Assembly: GCF_000145235.1 (NCBI RefSeq)
Contig: NC_014391.1
Location: 3,232,001 to 3,296,000 of the forward strand
DNA: 64,000 nucleotides
Origin: Micromonospora aurantiaca ATCC 27029
GTDB lineage: Bacteria > Actinomycetota > Actinomycetes > Mycobacteriales > Micromonosporaceae
Reading direction: 5' to 3'
How positions within the stretch are numbered: position 1 is the stretch's first letter; every line of letters begins with the position of its first letter. Below are positions 47,113 to 55,708 of the stretch, piece by piece. The position numbers and the translations under genes are program-made. A model generated the notes under the pieces. The model saw only the letters and a program-made list of their open reading frames with translations. It had not been told where the DNA came from and did no database searches.

Positions 47113-47844
47113 TCAATTAGCCGGGAGCATGGCCCAGACGACCTTGCCGGCGCCGACCGGAGTGCTGCCCCAGCGCTGGGTCAGCTCGCGGACCAGCATC
47201 AGCCCGCGGCCGCCCTCGGCACGCGGATCGCGGCTGCTCGCGGCGCGGGCGTCGGCCGGGCTGCCGTCCATCACCGCGACCCGCAGGTACGGCCGGCGCA
47301 GCGTCAGCGTCACGTGCATCGGGGTGCCGGCGTGCCGCACCACGTTGCCGACCAGCTCGGTGAGCACCAGCGACGCCGGGCCGGCCAGCTCCGGCACGTT
47401 CCACCTGCCGCACGCCTCCGTGACCAGCTCCCGGGCCCGCCGGCAGGCGCCGGCGACCGGCTCCAGCCGGGCCCGCAGCCGGGGCGCCGCCTCCGCTCCG
47501 GCCAGCGCGGTCGCCTCGGCGCAGTCCCGGCGCACCGGCACCACCCGGCAGGCGGTGGTCTCGTTCAGCCAGGCCGCCGTCTCGGCGCAGGGAGCGGCGA
47601 GCACCATCGGCACCGCCGGCCAGTCGGCGGCGCGCCGCGCGGCGGCGGCGAAGACGGACAGGGCCAGCGGCTCGCCGACCTCGATCTCCTCCAGGTCGAC
47701 CACCAGGGCGTCCGGCTGCGCGGCGAGGCAGTTGTCGAGCACCTCGTGCACCGCGCGCATCGTGCCCAGGTCGAGCGCTCCGGCCAGCCGTACGACAGTG
47801 ACCGGCGACTCGTCGCGGACCTCGCACCTGATCCGGGTCACCAT
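47113..47844 (-). CDS. STAS domain fused to an anti-sigma-type (RsbW-like) ATPase
   Basis: 243 residues. Residues about 10-105 form a STAS domain (VTVVRLAGALDLGTMRAVHEVL, ALVVDLEEIEVGEPLALSVF); the usual D-S-S-G phosphosite aligns with GEPLA, so no serine is present. Residues about 125-243 form a GHKL ATPase of the anti-sigma/serine-kinase group: N-box LVLTELVGNVVRHAG, G1 MDGSPADA and G2 EGGRGLMLV. Normally these are two partner proteins; here they are one chain. Only 2.2 kb from the sigma-STAS gene, and under an exact sigma-B-type promoter, it is a good candidate for feedback control of that sigma factor. A partner for another sigma is possible. Confidence 0.9.
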   Translation of the reverse strand: MVTRIRCEVRDESPVTVVRLAGALDLGTMRAVHEVLDNCLAAQPDALVVDLEEIEVGEPLALSVFAAAARRAADWPAVPMVLAAPCAETAAWLNETTACRVVPVRRDCAEATALAGAEAAPRLRARLEPVAGACRRARELVTEACGRWNVPELAGPASLVLTELVGNVVRHAGTPMHVTLTLRRPYLRVAVMDGSPADARAASSRDPRAEGGRGLMLVRELTQRWGSTPVGAGKVVWAMLPAN

Positions 47845-47925
47845 CGCCGCCTCGTTTCCTTCTCGTCGGGGAGGGCCGCCCGGCCGGGGCGATCGCCGCC
47901 TCCCGCAGCCGGAGGACTACGGACG

Positions 47926-47950
47926 TACCCGGGCCCCGGACCGGTGAAAC
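47926..47950 (-). promoter_or_regulatory. Candidate sigma-B-type promoter (GTTT-N16-GGGTA) for the STAS-ATPase gene
   Basis: On the minus strand GTTT (47950-47947), 16 bases, GGGTA (47930-47926), 81 bases before the start codon. Exact member of the N16 group. Confidence 0.65.
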
Positions 47951-47977
47951 CGGGCATCGGGGCCGCCGGGGCGCAGG

Positions 47978-48442
47978 TCAGCGGCGGTCCCCGCGCCGCG
48001 CCGCGACCAGCCCCAGCGCCAGCATGGCGGCGCCCAGCAGCAGGTGCAGCCACGAGTCGGCGCGGTTGACCGCGAGCGCGTTCGCCGCGTCGCGTCTGTC
48101 GACCGCCAGACCGAAGAGCCACAGCGCCAGGTAGACCGCACCGGCACCGACCAGGAACGCGCGGGCGCCGGCGACGGTACGGGCCAGCGCCAGCCCGGCC
48201 AGGCCGAGTACCAGGTGCACCAGGTTGTGCACCGCCGAGACCTGGAACACACCGAACAGCCGGGCGCCGGAGCCCGGCCCGGCGAAGCGCAGATCCGCGT
48301 AGTCGCTGGTGATGCCCGGCACGAAGCCCAGCGCGCCGAGCAGCAGCAGGAGCACGGCGAACCCCGAGGCTATCCGGCGTACCGGCGCCCGCCCGTCGGC
48401 CGGGTTGCGCCGTGCCCGGGAGTGCGCCATCGAGTTCGTCAC
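47978..48442 (-). CDS. DUF4383 membrane protein
   Basis: 154 residues from GTG 48442, chosen because AGGAGG lies five bases upstream (ATG 48430 has none). Four hydrophobic helices: RIASGFAVLLLLLGALGFVP, LFGVFQVSAVHNLVHLVLGL, ARAFLVGAGAVYLALWLFGL and SWLHLLLGAAMLALGLVAA. The phrase FQVSAVHNLVHLVLG with two His is typical of DUF4383, a small actinobacterial membrane family of unknown role. A GTTT-N15-GGGAA promoter precedes it, suggesting stress induction. Confidence 0.87.
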   Translation of the reverse strand: MTNSMAHSRARRNPADGRAPVRRIASGFAVLLLLLGALGFVPGITSDYADLRFAGPGSGARLFGVFQVSAVHNLVHLVLGLAGLALARTVAGARAFLVGAGAVYLALWLFGLAVDRRDAANALAVNRADSWLHLLLGAAMLALGLVAARRGDRR

Positions 48443-48475
48443 GCCGGCCTCCTCGCCACCGCGGGAAGCGCCGGT

Positions 48476-48499
48476 TTCCCGCGCCCGGCGGGGGCAAAC
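48476..48499 (-). promoter_or_regulatory. Candidate sigma-B-type promoter (GTTT-N15-GGGAA) for the DUF4383 gene
   Basis: On the minus strand GTTT (48499-48496), 15 bases, GGGAA (48480-48476), 33 bases before the GTG start. Same geometry as the sites at 2902, 17186 and 42094. Confidence 0.5.
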
Positions 48500-48537
48500 G
48501 CCGGCCCGGCCGCGCGGGGCAGCCGGGCCGGTGCGGC

Positions 48538-49692
48538 TCAGGCCGGCTGCAGCGGCTTCGTCACGCCCGTCCGGACCCGGTCGTACAGCTCGACGTACTG
48601 CTGTGCCATCCGGGCCGGGGTGAACCGCCGGGCCGCCTCCCGCCGGCACTCGGCCGGCTCCAGCCCGGCGGCGGCGAGCACCAGGTCACCCAGCTCACGC
48701 TCGTCGTCGGTGAGCAGGCCGGTGCGGCCGTGCTCGATCAGCTCCGGCAGGCAGCCCCGGGCGGTGGCCACCACCGGCGTGCCGAGCGACAGCGACTCGA
48801 CCACAGCCGTACCGCCCGGCTCCTCCCAGCGCAGCGGGAACAGCGACGCCCGCGCCGAGGCGACCAGGTCGTCGCGCTCCCGCCCGGCGACAGTGCCGAC
48901 CCAGCGCACCCGGTCGTCGTCGACGTACGGCGCCACCTGGTCGTAGAAGAAACGCACGTCCGGGTTCTGCCGGGCCTCGTCGCCGGCCGCGGCCAGATCC
49001 TCCGGCCGGTGGTACGGGCCGACCGGCCCGGCCAGAACCAGCCGGAAGCCGGTCTCCTGCGCCAGCCGGGCGCCCAGGTCCTGCCCCTTGCCCGGGTTGA
49101 TCCGGCCGAGGATCACCACGTGGTCGCCCTTGGCCACCGGCGCGTGCCGGTCCGCGTCGACCGCGAGCGGGGTGGACAGGTGCACGTGCCCCACCGAGTG
49201 CGCGCGCAGCGCCTCCGGAGCGCGCGCCAGCTGCGACGCGGACACGCCGTTGACCCGTACCCGGTCGCCGCCGTCGAGGTTGCCGTACAGCTCCGGGTGC
49301 TTGGCCAGGTCCCAGTGCAGCGTGTGCAGCACCGGCGGGGCGTCCGGGCCCATCGCGGCGAGCGTGGCCAGGCCGACCGCCTCCACGTGGTCGTGCACCA
49401 GGTCGATGTCGTCGCGGGCGTGCAGCGCCCGCACCACCTCGGACAGGTGCGCCTGGGAGACGCCGCAGACCTGGTTGTACGGCCGCTGCAACGCGTGGAA
49501 CTGGCCGTCCGGGAAGACCGCGATCCGCTCGTCGACCGGCAGCGTGCTGCTCTCCACCGAGGCGAGCACCACCCGTACGCCCAGGCGGCGCAGCTCCGGC
49601 ACCAGCGTGGCGATCACGTTCTCGATGCCGCCGTAGCCCGGCGGAGGCACGGACAGCCACGGCCCGGCGTTCATCAGCACGGTGAGCGTCAT
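48538..49692 (-). CDS. GT4-family glycosyltransferase
   Basis: 384 residues. GT-B fold: N-terminal NAGPWLSVPPPGYGGIENVIATL (nucleotide-sugar glycine turn), DLVHDHVEAVGLATLA, then C-terminal GRINPGKGQDLGARLA and LFPLRWEEPGGTAVVESLSLGTPVVATARG with the conserved Glu pair. It follows the GpgS-like gene by 28 bases on the same strand, so the two are probably co-transcribed. The pair could extend a glucosylglycerate-type primer, which is speculative. Confidence 0.88.
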   Translation of the reverse strand: MTLTVLMNAGPWLSVPPPGYGGIENVIATLVPELRRLGVRVVLASVESSTLPVDERIAVFPDGQFHALQRPYNQVCGVSQAHLSEVVRALHARDDIDLVHDHVEAVGLATLAAMGPDAPPVLHTLHWDLAKHPELYGNLDGGDRVRVNGVSASQLARAPEALRAHSVGHVHLSTPLAVDADRHAPVAKGDHVVILGRINPGKGQDLGARLAQETGFRLVLAGPVGPYHRPEDLAAAGDEARQNPDVRFFYDQVAPYVDDDRVRWVGTVAGRERDDLVASARASLFPLRWEEPGGTAVVESLSLGTPVVATARGCLPELIEHGRTGLLTDDERELGDLVLAAAGLEPAECRREAARRFTPARMAQQYVELYDRVRTGVTKPLQPA

Positions 49693-49720
49693 GCGCTGTC
49701 CTCTCTCAGGGTTTCCCCAC

Positions 49721-50743
49721 TCACGCGGCCGCCACCCGGCGGCGGGGAAGGCGGTGCCGCATCTGCGCCAGCGGCGGGCGTTCCTGCACCGACACGTCGT
49801 TGACCACGATCTCGCGGTCCAGGTTGGGCAGCGTCTCCGAGCCGCCCCGGCGGAACTGGGTCAGCAGGGCGGTCGGCGCCACCCCCGGCGCCGCCCACCC
49901 GCGTCGTTGCAGCCGCGACCAGGCGGTCAGCATGATCTGCGCGGACATCCGGCCCAGCGCGGCGGTGTCCTGGTGCCGGTGCTTGCGCTCACCCAGGTCG
50001 ACCTGGGCCAGCGCGTCCAGCCCGACCATCTCCAGCAGGTCGATCAGCATGGCCGTCTCGACGCCGTACCCGGTGACGAACGGCACCCGCTCCAGCACCT
50101 CGCGGCGGCCGGCGTACTCGCCCGCGAGCGGTTGCACGAAACCGGCCAGCTCCGGCCAGAACAGGTTCAGCAGCGGCCGGGCCATCAGCTCCGTCACCCG
50201 CCCGCCGCCGTCGGGCTCCACACTCGTCGCACCGACCAGCGGCCGGTGGTAGAAGCCCTTCACGAACTCCACGCCCGGATCCGTCAGCAGCGGCCCGAGC
50301 AGCCCGGTCACGAAATGCGGCCGGAACTCGCGCAGGTCGGCGTCGACGAACGCGACCACGTCCCCCTCGGCCGCGGCCAGCCCGGCCCAGAGCGCGTCGC
50401 CCTTGCCGGTCAGGCGGGGCAGCCCGCGCGTCATCGCGTCCTGGCTGACCACCTCGGCGCCGGCGGCGCGCGCCACCTGCGCGGTCCGGTCGGTGGACCG
50501 GGAGTCCACCACGATCAGCTCGTCGACGAGCGGCACACGGTCCATCAGGTGTTCCCGGACGGTCGACACGATCGCGCCGACCGTCGCCTCCTCGTTGCGG
50601 GCCGGCAGCACCACGCTGACCCGGCTCGCGCCCTTGGCGCGTACCAGTCGCCGCGCCGGCCAGTCGTCGGCGGTGCTGGTGCGGTACGTGGCCCACGCCT
50701 CCACCACAGGTGAGACGGTCGAATCTGATTCCCGCACGGGCAC
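49721..50743 (-). CDS. gpgS: Glucosyl-3-phosphoglycerate synthase-like GT2 (GT81) enzyme
   Basis: 340 residues from GTG 50743. Motifs: VSVVLPARNEEATVGAIV (donor base site), VDELIVVDSRSTDRT, GKGDALWAGLAAAEGDVVAF, VDADLREFRP (metal-binding DxD), KGFYHRPL, GGGRVTELMARPLLNLF and GEYAGRREVLERVPFVTGYGVE. These closely follow mycobacterial GpgS, which makes glucosyl-3-phosphoglycerate from a nucleotide glucose and 3-phosphoglycerate. The product is a precursor of glucosylglycerate (a compatible solute) or of methylglucose lipopolysaccharide. It is divergent from the oxidoreductase pair with 209 bases between. Confidence 0.88.
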   Translation of the reverse strand: MPVRESDSTVSPVVEAWATYRTSTADDWPARRLVRAKGASRVSVVLPARNEEATVGAIVSTVREHLMDRVPLVDELIVVDSRSTDRTAQVARAAGAEVVSQDAMTRGLPRLTGKGDALWAGLAAAEGDVVAFVDADLREFRPHFVTGLLGPLLTDPGVEFVKGFYHRPLVGATSVEPDGGGRVTELMARPLLNLFWPELAGFVQPLAGEYAGRREVLERVPFVTGYGVETAMLIDLLEMVGLDALAQVDLGERKHRHQDTAALGRMSAQIMLTAWSRLQRRGWAAPGVAPTALLTQFRRGGSETLPNLDREIVVNDVSVQERPPLAQMRHRLPRRRVAAA

Positions 50744-50952
50744 CCCCCATTAGTGGTGGAATCGCGAATCATGGTTTTCCCAATCCCGCATCCGCGCTAA
50801 CCGGATCTTGCCTAACAACCTGATCACCAGGTGCGTACCGGGCGGTTCCGGGCGGATGAACGTTGCGTTGCGCCCCCCGGCGGCGTTTCGCGCGCGGCCG
50901 CCGGGGGGAGTGGTGACCGCAGTCTTCCAGTCGTGGCGAGAGGGTTGGTCGG

Positions 50953-51975
50953 ATGCGTACCTGCCGGGTGGGACTAGTCGGAGCCGGTGGGGTGGCACAA
51001 CGCCACGCCCGGGTGCTCACGGGCTTCGAGGACGTGGAGCTGCTCGGTGTGACGGACGTCGCGCCGGACGCGGCGGGGGCGCTCGCCGGCACGTACGGCG
51101 GCCGGGTGTTCCGCGACGTGGACGAGCTGCTCGCGGCCGGGCCGGACGCGGTGTACGTCTGCGTGCCGCCGTTCGCGCACGGCCCGGTCGAGGAGGCGGT
51201 GGTCGCCGCCGGGGTGCCGATGTTCGTGGAGAAGCCGGTGGCGCTGGACCTGGAGACCGCCGAGCGGGTCGCCGCGCTGGTGCAGCAGCAGGGGCTGCTC
51301 ACCGGCGTCGGGCACCACTGGCGTTACCTGCACGTCGTGGAGGAGGCGCGGCGGCTGCTCGCCGGCCGTCCGGTGCGGATGATCAACGGTGCCTGGCTGG
51401 ACAAGGTGCCGCCGGTGGCCTGGTGGGCGCGGCGGGACCGCTCCGGCGGCCCGGTGGTCGAGCAGGCCGCGCACGTGCTGGACCTGGTCCGGCTGCTGGC
51501 CGGTGAGGCGGTCGAGGTGACCGCGTACGGCGACGGCACCCCGCCGCCGGTCGACGGCGCCGACATCGATTCGGTGACCGCCGCCACGCTGCGGTTCGGC
51601 TCCGGCGCGGTCGGCACGCTCGCCGCGTCCTGCGTGCTCGGCTGGAAGCACCGGGCCGGCGTGGAGATCCTCGCCGACGGGCTGGCGCTGTGGCTGGCCG
51701 AGGACGGCCTGACCGTGCGTGACGCCGACGGCGAGCGGCACGTTCCCGCCGACCCGGACGGCGCGCGGGTAGCAGTCGACCGGGCCTTCGTCGACGCCGT
51801 CTGCGGCCTCGGCGACGACGTCCGGGTGCCGTACGCGGAGGCGCTGCGCACCCACCGGCTCGCGCTGGCGGTGGCCGAGTCGGCGCGTACCGGACGGCCG
51901 GTGGCGTTGCCGACCGGGCCGGCGTCCCGACTCTCCGCGCCGGTCGCGGACGCGGGGGTGAGCGTCGATGCGTGA
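50953..51975 (+). CDS. Gfo/Idh/MocA family oxidoreductase
   Basis: 340 residues, ATG at 50953. N-terminal Rossmann domain VGLVGAGGVAQRHARVL, then VFRDVDELLAAGPDAVYVCVPP and the family hallmark VEKPVALD. The C-terminal domain shows GGPVVEQAAHVLDLVRLLAG with the catalytic His. Such enzymes oxidise or reduce sugars or cyclitols with NAD(P). Its stop overlaps the next gene by eight bases. Paired Gfo/Idh-zinc-type dehydrogenases occur together widely, sometimes fused, which points to consecutive steps on one sugar. Confidence 0.9.
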   Translation: MRTCRVGLVGAGGVAQRHARVLTGFEDVELLGVTDVAPDAAGALAGTYGGRVFRDVDELLAAGPDAVYVCVPPFAHGPVEEAVVAAGVPMFVEKPVALDLETAERVAALVQQQGLLTGVGHHWRYLHVVEEARRLLAGRPVRMINGAWLDKVPPVAWWARRDRSGGPVVEQAAHVLDLVRLLAGEAVEVTAYGDGTPPPVDGADIDSVTAATLRFGSGAVGTLAASCVLGWKHRAGVEILADGLALWLAEDGLTVRDADGERHVPADPDGARVAVDRAFVDAVCGLGDDVRVPYAEALRTHRLALAVAESARTGRPVALPTGPASRLSAPVADAGVSVDA

Positions 51976-53056
51976 CCGGGTGGTGGTGGTCGGCGGTCCC
52001 GGCCGGGTCGAGCTGGCCGAACTGGACGCGCCGGAGCTGCGCGAGGGCACGTTCCGGGTGGAGACGCTCTACAGCGGCGTCTCGGCCGGCACCGAACTGA
52101 GCTTCGTCAAGGGCACCAACCCCTACCTGCACGTCACCTGGGACGCCGCGCTCGGGCTGTTTCGGCCCGGCGGGGCGAGCACGCCGTACCCGGTCACCCG
52201 GCTCGGCTACATGCAGGTCGGGCGCGTGGTGGAGAGCCGGACCCCGGCCGTCGCGGTGGGCGAGGTCGGCGCCATGACGTACGGCCACCGCAGCGGCTGG
52301 GTCGCCGACCCGCTCACCGAGCGGTTCGTGCCGCTGCCCGACGACCTTGATCCGCTGCTCGGCGTGTACGTCGCGCACATGGGCCCGATCTGCGCCAACG
52401 GGCTGCTGCACGCCGCGGCCGACCTGTGCGGCGCCGACGTGCGCACGCTGGGCGACGGCGTACGCGGCCGCCGGGTGGCCGTGGTGGGTGGCGGCGTGGT
52501 GGCGCTGCTGACCGCCCTGTTCGCCCGCAGGCACGGCGCCGCCTCGGTGGTCGTGGTCGACCCGACGCCGGCCCGGCGGCAGGTCGCCGAGGCGCTCGGC
52601 CTGGACACGCTCGACCCGGACGCGGACGACCCGGCGGTGGTGCTCAAGACGCGGTGGAACCACGCCGCCGGGGACCGGGGCGCCGACGTGGTCTTCCAGT
52701 GCCGGGGCCAGGACTGGGCGTTGCAGCTCGCGCTGCGCCTGCTGCGCCCGCAGGGCACCGTGGTCGACCTGGCGTTCTACCAGGGCGGCGCGGACGCGGT
52801 CCGGCTCGGTGAGGAGTTCCACCACAACGGGCTGTCGCTGCGCTGCGCGCAGATCGGCCGGGTGCCGCGCGGGCTGGCCCCCACCTGGGACCGGGAGCGG
52901 CTGTCGGCGGAGACGGTGGAGCTGCTGCGCCAGTACGGGGACGTGATCCGTAAGCACCTGATCTCCGCAGTGGTCCCGCTGGACGAGGCCCCGGCCCTGC
53001 TGACCGACCTGGCCGACCGCCGCCGCACAGAACTCCAGGTGGTCCTCACCCCCTGA
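51968..53056 (+). CDS. Zinc-type (MDR) alcohol dehydrogenase
   Basis: 362 residues. The MDR fold is shown by YSGVSAGTELSFVKG at the catalytic domain, GYMQVGRVVE, and the Rossmann motif RVAVVGGGVVALLTALFARR. The first catalytic zinc ligand, normally Cys in C-G-T/S-D, reads GVSAGTE here, and no four-Cys structural-zinc loop is visible. This divergent subgroup is seen beside Gfo/Idh enzymes. Zinc binding and substrate are therefore uncertain. Followed by stem-loop copy B. Confidence 0.85.
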   Translation: MRDRVVVVGGPGRVELAELDAPELREGTFRVETLYSGVSAGTELSFVKGTNPYLHVTWDAALGLFRPGGASTPYPVTRLGYMQVGRVVESRTPAVAVGEVGAMTYGHRSGWVADPLTERFVPLPDDLDPLLGVYVAHMGPICANGLLHAAADLCGADVRTLGDGVRGRRVAVVGGGVVALLTALFARRHGAASVVVVDPTPARRQVAEALGLDTLDPDADDPAVVLKTRWNHAAGDRGADVVFQCRGQDWALQLALRLLRPQGTVVDLAFYQGGADAVRLGEEFHHNGLSLRCAQIGRVPRGLAPTWDRERLSAETVELLRQYGDVIRKHLISAVVPLDEAPALLTDLADRRRTELQVVLTP

Positions 53057-53088
53057 CCCCCACCCCCACCCCGCCCCCTTTCCAGGGC

Positions 53089-53149
53089 GTCGATCATGAG
53101 GTTGGCGGCGACAAAACGGACGCCGGACGCCGCCAACCTCATGATCGAC
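53089..53149. repeat. Intergenic stem-loop, GTCGATCATG family (copy B)
   Basis: Arms 53089-53110 and 53128-53149 are a perfect 22-base inverted repeat with a 17-base loop. The left arm shares GTCGATCATGAGGTTGGCGG with copy A 41 kb away, and both copies follow a C-rich stretch just after a stop codon. Confidence 0.88.
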
Positions 53150-53230
53150 CGAAGCGGACGCGAAGGGCGGAACCCGGCGCGCGGCGGGCGGGGGTCACAA
53201 TCGGCTCCGGTTCGCGTACCGTTGCCGCTC

Positions 53231-55525
53231 ATGGGTGTGTCGCAACGGTTGAAGACCAGGTTCCGCCGGTTCCTCCAGCGCCCGGGGACGACTGTCGACC
53301 TGGCGCCGCTGGAGAAGCTGCTGCCGGCGATCGAGGCGCGCGAGGCGGACCTGGAGCAGCTCTCCGACGCCGAGCTGACCGAGGCCGCCGGCCGGGCCAC
53401 GGGGTACGAGGAGATCTGCGCGATCGGCCGCGAGGCGGCCCGGCGCGGGCTCGACCAGCGCCCCTACGACGTGCAGCTGCTCGGCGCGATGGCGCTGCTG
53501 TCCGGCAAGGTCGCCGAGATGGCCACCGGTGAGGGCAAGACGCTCACCGCGACTGTCGCCGCGTACGGGCACGTGCGGCTGGGCAACGGCCCGGTGCACG
53601 TGCTCACCGTCAACGACTACCTGGCCCGCCGCGACGCCGAGTGGATGACGCCCGTCTACGACCTGCTCGGGCTGACCGTCGGCTGGGTCAACGAGGCCTC
53701 CACGCCCGAGGAGCGGCGCGCCGCGTACGGCTGCGACGTCACGTACGTGTCGGTCAGCGAGGCCGGCTTCGACTTCCTGCGTGACCAGCTCGTCACCGAC
53801 CTGGCCGACCGGGTGCAGCCGCCGCTGAAGACCGCGATCGTGGACGAGGCCGACTCGATCCTGATCGACGAGGCCCGGGTGCCGATGGTGCTGGCCGGCG
53901 CGGTCGGCGGCGAGCAGGACCCGGTGCACGCCGCGGCCGCGCTCGTGCGCGGGCTGCGCAAGGGCAAGCACTACACGGTCGCCGAGGACGGCCGCAGCGT
54001 CGCCTTCACCTCGGTCGGCCTGGCCACCGTCGAGGCCAAGCTCGGCGGCATCGACCTGTACGACGAGGAGCACGTCGGGCAGCTCTCCGCGGTGAACGTG
54101 GCGCTGCACGCGCACGCCCTGTTGCACCGGGACGTGGACTACATCGTCCGGGACGACTCGGTCGAGCTGATCGACGAGATGCGCGGCCGGGTCGCCCAGC
54201 GCCGCCGCTGGCCGGACGGGCTCCAGGCCGCGGTCGAGGCGAAGGAGGGCCTGGACGCCACCGCCGAGGGCGAGGTGCTGGGCACGATCACCGTGCAGGC
54301 GTACATCGCGCTCTACCCGACTGTCTGCGGCATGACCGCGACCGCGGTGCTCGTCGGCGACCAGCTCCGCGAGTTCTTCGGCCTCGAGGTCGCGGTGATC
54401 CCGCCGAACACCCCCTGCGTCCGCGAGGACGAGCCGGACCGGATCTACGCCACCCGCGCCGAGAAGGAGGAGGCGCTGGTCGACGAGATCACGCGCTGCC
54501 ACCAGGCGGGGCGGCCGGTGCTGGTCGGCACGCTCGACGTCAAGGAGTCCGAAGGGCTGGCCGCCGCGCTCAACGCCGCCGGCGTCTCCTGCGTGGTCCT
54601 CAACGCCAAGAACGACGACGAGGAGGCCGGCATCATCGCGGAGGCCGGCGCGTACGGCGCGGTGACGGTCTCCACCCAGATGGCCGGCCGGGGCGTGGAC
54701 ATCCGGCTGGGCGGCAGCGACCAGGCCGACCGGGACCGGGTGGCGGAACTGGGCGGCCTGTACGTGATCGGCAGCGGCCGGCACGACAGCCGCCGGGTCG
54801 ACGACCAGCTCCGCGGCCGGGCCGGCCGGCAGGGCGACCCGGGCGGGTCGGTGTTCTTCGTCAGCCTGGAGGACGACCTGGTGGTCCGGCACGCCGGCGA
54901 CACCGTGCCGGCCTCGCCCCGGATGAACGCCGACGGCCTGGTCACCGACCCGCAGGTCGACTACGCGGTCGAGCACGCCCAGCGCGTCGCCGAGGGCGTC
55001 AACCACGAGATCCACCGCAACACGTGGCGCTACAGCCAGGTGATCGAGCAGCAGCGCAAGGCGCTCGCCGAGCGCCGGGAGCGGCTGCTGACCAGCGACA
55101 TCGCCGCGCTGATGCTGCTGGAGCGGGTGCCGGAGAAGGCCGGCGAGATGGACGAGGACCTGCTCGCCGACGTGGCGCGCAAGATCGCCCTCTATCACCT
55201 GGACCGGCTCTGGGCCGACCACCTGGCCGAGCTGTCCGAGGTGCGCGAGGGCGTGCACCTGCGGGCGCTGGGCCGGCTCGACCCGCTCGACGAGTTCCAC
55301 CGCAGCGCGGTGCCGGCGTTCAACGCGCTGGTGCCCGAGATCGAGACGCGGACCGTGGCCACGTTCGAGGAGACCGAGTTCGACGAGGGCTGGGAGCCGG
55401 ACTCGTCGAAGCTGGTGCGCCCGAGCGCCACCTGGACGTACCTGGTGCACGACAACCCGTTCGGCTCGGAGCTGGACCGGCTGATCGCCTCGGTGGGCCG
55501 GCGGCTCATCTCCGGGTCGCGCTGA
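53231..55525 (+). CDS. secA2: Accessory preprotein translocase ATPase SecA2
   Basis: 764 residues, shorter than a housekeeping SecA (about 900+) and lacking its C-terminal zinc-binding tail. DEAD motor: Walker A MATGEGKTLTATVAAYGH, TVNDYLARRDAEWM, VDEADSILIDEARVP, and motif VI GRGVDIRLGGSD with QLRGRAGRQGDPGGS. SecA2 exports a limited set of proteins, often ones without signal peptides or ones needing help to reach SecYEG. It is closed by a clear terminator at 55535. Confidence 0.93.
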   Translation: MGVSQRLKTRFRRFLQRPGTTVDLAPLEKLLPAIEAREADLEQLSDAELTEAAGRATGYEEICAIGREAARRGLDQRPYDVQLLGAMALLSGKVAEMATGEGKTLTATVAAYGHVRLGNGPVHVLTVNDYLARRDAEWMTPVYDLLGLTVGWVNEASTPEERRAAYGCDVTYVSVSEAGFDFLRDQLVTDLADRVQPPLKTAIVDEADSILIDEARVPMVLAGAVGGEQDPVHAAAALVRGLRKGKHYTVAEDGRSVAFTSVGLATVEAKLGGIDLYDEEHVGQLSAVNVALHAHALLHRDVDYIVRDDSVELIDEMRGRVAQRRRWPDGLQAAVEAKEGLDATAEGEVLGTITVQAYIALYPTVCGMTATAVLVGDQLREFFGLEVAVIPPNTPCVREDEPDRIYATRAEKEEALVDEITRCHQAGRPVLVGTLDVKESEGLAAALNAAGVSCVVLNAKNDDEEAGIIAEAGAYGAVTVSTQMAGRGVDIRLGGSDQADRDRVAELGGLYVIGSGRHDSRRVDDQLRGRAGRQGDPGGSVFFVSLEDDLVVRHAGDTVPASPRMNADGLVTDPQVDYAVEHAQRVAEGVNHEIHRNTWRYSQVIEQQRKALAERRERLLTSDIAALMLLERVPEKAGEMDEDLLADVARKIALYHLDRLWADHLAELSEVREGVHLRALGRLDPLDEFHRSAVPAFNALVPEIETRTVATFEETEFDEGWEPDSSKLVRPSATWTYLVHDNPFGSELDRLIASVGRRLISGSR

Positions 55526-55534
55526 CCCGCGCCG

Positions 55535-55570
55535 AAGGCCCCTTCCGGTGCAACCGGGAGGGGCCTTTTT
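55535..55570 (+). terminator. Rho-independent terminator of secA2
   Basis: AAGGCCCCTTCCGGT pairs with ACCGGGAGGGGCCTT over a short loop and is followed by a T run, one of the few classical terminators in the window. The next promoter (55576) starts six bases later. Confidence 0.85.
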
Positions 55571-55575
55571 GCGCG

Positions 55576-55600
55576 GTTTCGCCCGCGGTCTGCGAGGGTA
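55576..55600 (+). promoter_or_regulatory. Candidate sigma-B-type promoter (GTTT-N16-GGGTA) for the ANTAR unit
   Basis: GTTT at 55576-55579, 16 bases, GGGTA at 55596-55600, directly after the secA2 terminator and 33 bases before the 24-aa reading frame. Exact member of the N16 group. Confidence 0.7.
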
Positions 55601-55633
55601 GTAGGCCGGGGCCCGGCCACAGGAGGGACGGAC

Positions 55634-55708
55634 ATGGGACAGGCAACGGTGCCGGACGGGGAGACCGCGTGGACGTACGCGGGGACGGTGGAGGCCCCGG
55701 CCCGGTGA
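55634..55708 (+). CDS. 24-residue peptide coupled to the ANTAR gene
   Basis: ATG at 55634 with a strong AGGAGGGA seven bases upstream, the only good ribosome binding site on this transcript. It reads MGQATVPDGETAWTYAG then TVEAPAR, and its TGA overlaps the GTG of the next gene by four bases (GTGA). It has the expected G+C at third positions. It could be a real small protein, a leader that feeds ribosomes to the next gene, or the true N-terminus displaced by a frame error; the clean GTGA overlap favours translational coupling. Confidence 0.55.
   Translation: MGQATVPDGETAWTYAGTVEAPAR

Noticed and set aside
45043..48069. A 1008-codon open frame on the plus strand across ctaD and the STAS-ATPase gene
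   Set aside because: Antisense to well-supported genes, with a His/Gln/Arg-rich low-complexity translation.
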